Part shown: positions 5,302 to 6,762 of the stretch, piece by piece
Position numbering within the stretch: the stretch's first letter is position 1
How the letters are laid out: the number at the start of each line of letters is the position of its first letter
NCBI GenBank assembly: GCA_030044045.1
Contig: JASHWO010000114.1
Location: 1 to 6,762 of the forward strand
Direction of reading: 5' to 3'
DNA length: 6,762 bases
Source: Acidimicrobiales bacterium
GTDB lineage: Bacteria > Actinomycetota > Acidimicrobiia > Acidimicrobiales > RAAP-2
Notes under the pieces: generated by a model
What the model was told of the DNA's origin: nothing
Database searches by the model: none
What the model saw: the letters and a program-made list of their open reading frames with translations, nothing else
Translations under genes and position numbers: made by a program

Positions 5302-6123
5302 GTGCCCGTGAAGCTGCTGGTGGTCGGCGGAGGCAAGATGGGCTCGGCCCTGGTCACGGGCCTGGTCGTCCGAGGCTGGGGCACGGCCGCCGAGATCGCC
5401 GTGGTGGAGCCCGACCCGACCCGGCGGGCGGCGCTGGCCGGCGACCTCGACGGGCTGGTGGTGCTGGAGTCGCTGGCCCCGGGCGCCCTGCCGCCGGACC
5501 TGGCCGCCGGGGCGGAGGGCGCGGTGCTGGCCGTCAAGCCGGACGTGGCCGAGCCGGCCTGCCGCCAGCTCGGCGCGGCGGGCGTGGCCCGGGTGCTCTC
5601 CATCGTGGCCGGGATGCCGGCCGGCCGGCTGGAGGCCTGCCTGCCCGACGGCGCGGTGGTGGTCCGGGCCATGCCGAACACGCCGGCCCTGGTGGGCGCC
5701 GGGGTGTCGGCCTTGTCGGGGGGAAGCCAGGCCCGGAGCGCCGACCTGGACTGGGCCGAGGCCCTGCTGGGCACCGTGGGCACCGTGGTGCGGGTCCCCG
5801 AGCGCCACCTGGACGCCGTGGCCGGGCTGTCTGGTTGCGGCCCCGCCTACGTCTTCCTGGTGGTGGAGGCCCTGGTCGAGGCCGGGGTGCTGGTGGGCCT
5901 CCCCCGCGACCTGGCCCGCGACCTGGCCGTGGGCACGCTGGTGGGCTCAGGCCGCCTGCTGCTCGAGACCGGGGAGGCCCCTGAGGACCTACGGGCTGCG
6001 GTGACGTCGCCGGGGGGCGCCACCGCCGCCGGGCTCCGGGCGCTGGAGGCCCGGGGGGTGCGCTCGGCCTTCCTGGAAGCGGTGGCCTCGGCCACCGAGC
6101 GCTCCCGGAACCTGGGGAGGTAG
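5302..6123 (+). CDS. proC: Pyrroline-5-carboxylate reductase
   Basis: The 273-residue product has the family's usual length and all its main landmarks. The N-terminal Rossmann motif is VVGGGKMGSAL (7-17), followed by LAVKP (76-80), VRAMPNTPALVGAG (121-134) and LSGCGPAYVF (176-185). The C-terminal dimerisation-domain signature is VTSPGGATAAGLRALEARGVR (234-254, shown as key residues SPGG and TAAGL). The enzyme reduces 1-pyrroline-5-carboxylate to L-proline with NAD(P)H, the last step of proline synthesis, in the cytoplasm, usually as an oligomer. The GTG at 5302 is chosen for its position after the -10 box; a second GTG at 5308, two codons on, would also fit. It is the first gene of a unit that may include the HTH and SAM hydroxide adenosyltransferase genes, although the HTH gene has its own promoter-like hexamer. 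Confidence 0.96.
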   Translation: MPVKLLVVGGGKMGSALVTGLVVRGWGTAAEIAVVEPDPTRRAALAGDLDGLVVLESLAPGALPPDLAAGAEGAVLAVKPDVAEPACRQLGAAGVARVLSIVAGMPAGRLEACLPDGAVVVRAMPNTPALVGAGVSALSGGSQARSADLDWAEALLGTVGTVVRVPERHLDAVAGLSGCGPAYVFLVVEALVEAGVLVGLPRDLARDLAVGTLVGSGRLLLETGEAPEDLRAAVTSPGGATAAGLRALEARGVRSAFLEAVASATERSRNLGR

Positions 6124-6161
6124 CAGGCCCTTCGACCCTTTCGCTCGGGCCGGCGAGGGCG

Positions 6162-6167
6162 TACAGT
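6162..6167 (+). promoter_or_regulatory. -10-like element for the excisionase-type HTH gene
   Basis: TACAGT lies 5 nt before the ATG at 6173 and 23 nt before the ATG at 6191. TTTCGC (6139-6144) at a 17-bp spacing is a weak -35 candidate. A transcript starting near 6173 would give either a leaderless ORF or an 18-nt leader carrying a good ribosome-binding site. Confidence 0.45.
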
Positions 6168-6176
6168 CCCGGATGC

Positions 6177-6184
6177 GGAGGGAG
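6177..6184 (+). promoter_or_regulatory. Ribosome-binding site deciding the HTH gene start
   Basis: GGAGGGAG is the best Shine-Dalgarno match in the window and lies 6 nt before the ATG at 6191. It supports that start over the in-frame ATG at 6173. Confidence 0.65.
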
Positions 6185-6190
6185 TCACGA

Positions 6191-6391
6191 ATGGCCCGGC
6201 AACTCGACAACATCCACACCCGGTTCATGACCGTGGGTGAGGTGGCGGCCGTGCTCCGGGTGTCGAGCATGACCGTGTACCGGCTGATCAACGCCGGGCA
6301 GCTGCCCGCCGTCCGGATCGGCCGGTCGTTCCGGGTGCACGAGGGGGAGCTCGACCGCTACCTGGCCGAGCGCCATACCAAGGCCGGTTGA
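6191..6391 (+). CDS. Small excisionase/MerR-type HTH DNA-binding protein (Rv0500A-like)
   Basis: The 66-residue product is a single winged-HTH domain of the excisionase (helix_turn_helix_17/BldC-like) type. It reads MTVGEVAAVLRVSSMTVYRL (13-32, the HTH), INAGQLPAVRIGRSFRVHEGEL (33-54, the wing) and a final helix, DRYLAERH. Despite the family name there is no phage or integrase context, and the position right after proC matches the Rv0500A-type chromosomal proteins of actinobacteria. It probably binds DNA as a small regulator; its targets are unknown. The ATG at 6191 is preferred because of its Shine-Dalgarno sequence; the ATG at 6173 would add six residues (MRRESR) and could be used on a leaderless transcript. 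Its stop overlaps the next start by TTGA. Confidence 0.88.
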   Translation: MARQLDNIHTRFMTVGEVAAVLRVSSMTVYRLINAGQLPAVRIGRSFRVHEGELDRYLAERHTKAG

Positions 6392-6762
6392 CGGTCCCGG
6401 GCGACCCGCCACCCCCCACCGGCGCCGACACGGTCTTCTTCCTCTCCGACTACGGCCGCCGCGACGAGCTCGTGGGCGTGATCCACGCCGTGCTGCGCCG
6501 GCTGGCCCCGGCGGCCCTGGTCGTCGACCTGACCCACGACGTCCCCCCGTACGACGTGCGGGCCGGCGCGGCGGCACTGGCCCGGGCCTATGACCACCTG
6601 GGCCCGGGGGTGGTCCTGGCCGTGGTCGACCCCGGCGTGGGCGGGCCCCGGCGGGGCCTGGTGCTGGAGGTGGGCTCGCCGGCCGGCCCCCGGTGGCTGG
6701 TCGGCCCGGACAACGGCCTGCTGCTGCCGGCGGCCCGGGCGGCCGGCGGGGTGGTGCGGGCG
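6388..6762 (+). CDS. SAM hydroxide adenosyltransferase (DUF62 / SAM hydrolase), N-terminal part
   Basis: The frame is open to the window edge (125 codons seen; the family usually has about 250-300 residues). It shows the DUF62 landmarks FFLSDYGRRDELVGVIHAVL (17-36), VVDLTHDVPPYDVRAGA (45-61), VLAVVDPGVGGPRRGLVLEV (76-95) and VGPDNGLLLPA (105-115). Most members hydrolyse S-adenosylmethionine to adenosine and methionine; a few relatives are halogenases. The usual DYG...D and TH motifs favour the common hydrolase type, but the residues that distinguish halogenases cannot be judged from this part. The proposed TTG start at 6388 overlaps the HTH stop (TTGA) and gives a short Pro-rich lead-in; the next in-frame GTG (6472) would delete the first motif. 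Close coupling to the HTH gene suggests co-expression. Confidence 0.87.
   Translation, partial: MTVPGDPPPPTGADTVFFLSDYGRRDELVGVIHAVLRRLAPAALVVDLTHDVPPYDVRAGAAALARAYDHLGPGVVLAVVDPGVGGPRRGLVLEVGSPAGPRWLVGPDNGLLLPAARAAGGVVRA

Noticed and set aside
6126..6151. GGCCC ... GGGCC stem after proC as a terminator
   Set aside because: A 5-bp stem with a 16-nt loop and no T-tract is too weak, and it overlaps the possible -35 region of the HTH gene.
6191..6391. Prophage or integrative element signal from the excisionase-type protein
   Set aside because: There is no integrase, att-like repeat or tRNA nearby, and the neighbours are chromosomal housekeeping genes; this HTH type is common in ordinary actinobacterial regulators.

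Overview
This very GC-rich window looks like chromosomal DNA from an actinobacterium. The evidence is a MshA-type glycosyltransferase (first step of mycothiol synthesis), a YbjN-like protein directly downstream of it, proC followed by an excisionase-type HTH gene, strong G/C preference at codon third positions, and gene starts that appear leaderless. A deep, non-mycobacterial lineage such as Acidimicrobiia is a reasonable guess, but the sequence alone cannot settle it.

The left part (1-2521) is read on the minus strand. A PLP-dependent class-V aminotransferase of the cysteine desulfurase type (2521 to 1058) overlaps by ATGA a secreted YVTN/NHL-like beta-propeller protein (from 1061 leftward), which runs off the window edge. 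A 70-bp divergent intergenic region (2522-2591) carries promoter elements for both directions.

The middle (2592-5239) is read on the plus strand. It holds a short TraR/DksA-type zinc-finger protein, an XRE-family HTH regulator, the MshA-like glycosyltransferase, a possible 24-codon linker ORF, and a YbjN-domain protein. The last three are packed almost without gaps (TGATG overlap, then TGA-C-GTG), which suggests translational coupling.

The right part (5302-6762) holds proC (last step of proline synthesis), a small MerR/excisionase-like HTH protein, and the start of a SAM hydroxide adenosyltransferase (DUF62) gene. That last gene overlaps the HTH gene by TTGA and continues beyond the window.

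The clearest non-coding pattern is a TANNNT -10-like hexamer 5-8 nt before the first start codon of six transcription units, five of which have no convincing Shine-Dalgarno sequence. Operon-internal genes lack the hexamer and instead start at stop/start overlaps. The gene order mshA, YbjN, proC, HTH resembles the Mycobacterium tuberculosis Rv0486-Rv0487 and Rv0500-Rv0500A neighbourhood in condensed form. No mobile element, CRISPR array, tRNA or rRNA was seen, and no clearly new multi-gene system; the most unusual points are the gene pairings, the linker ORF and the start-site architecture.
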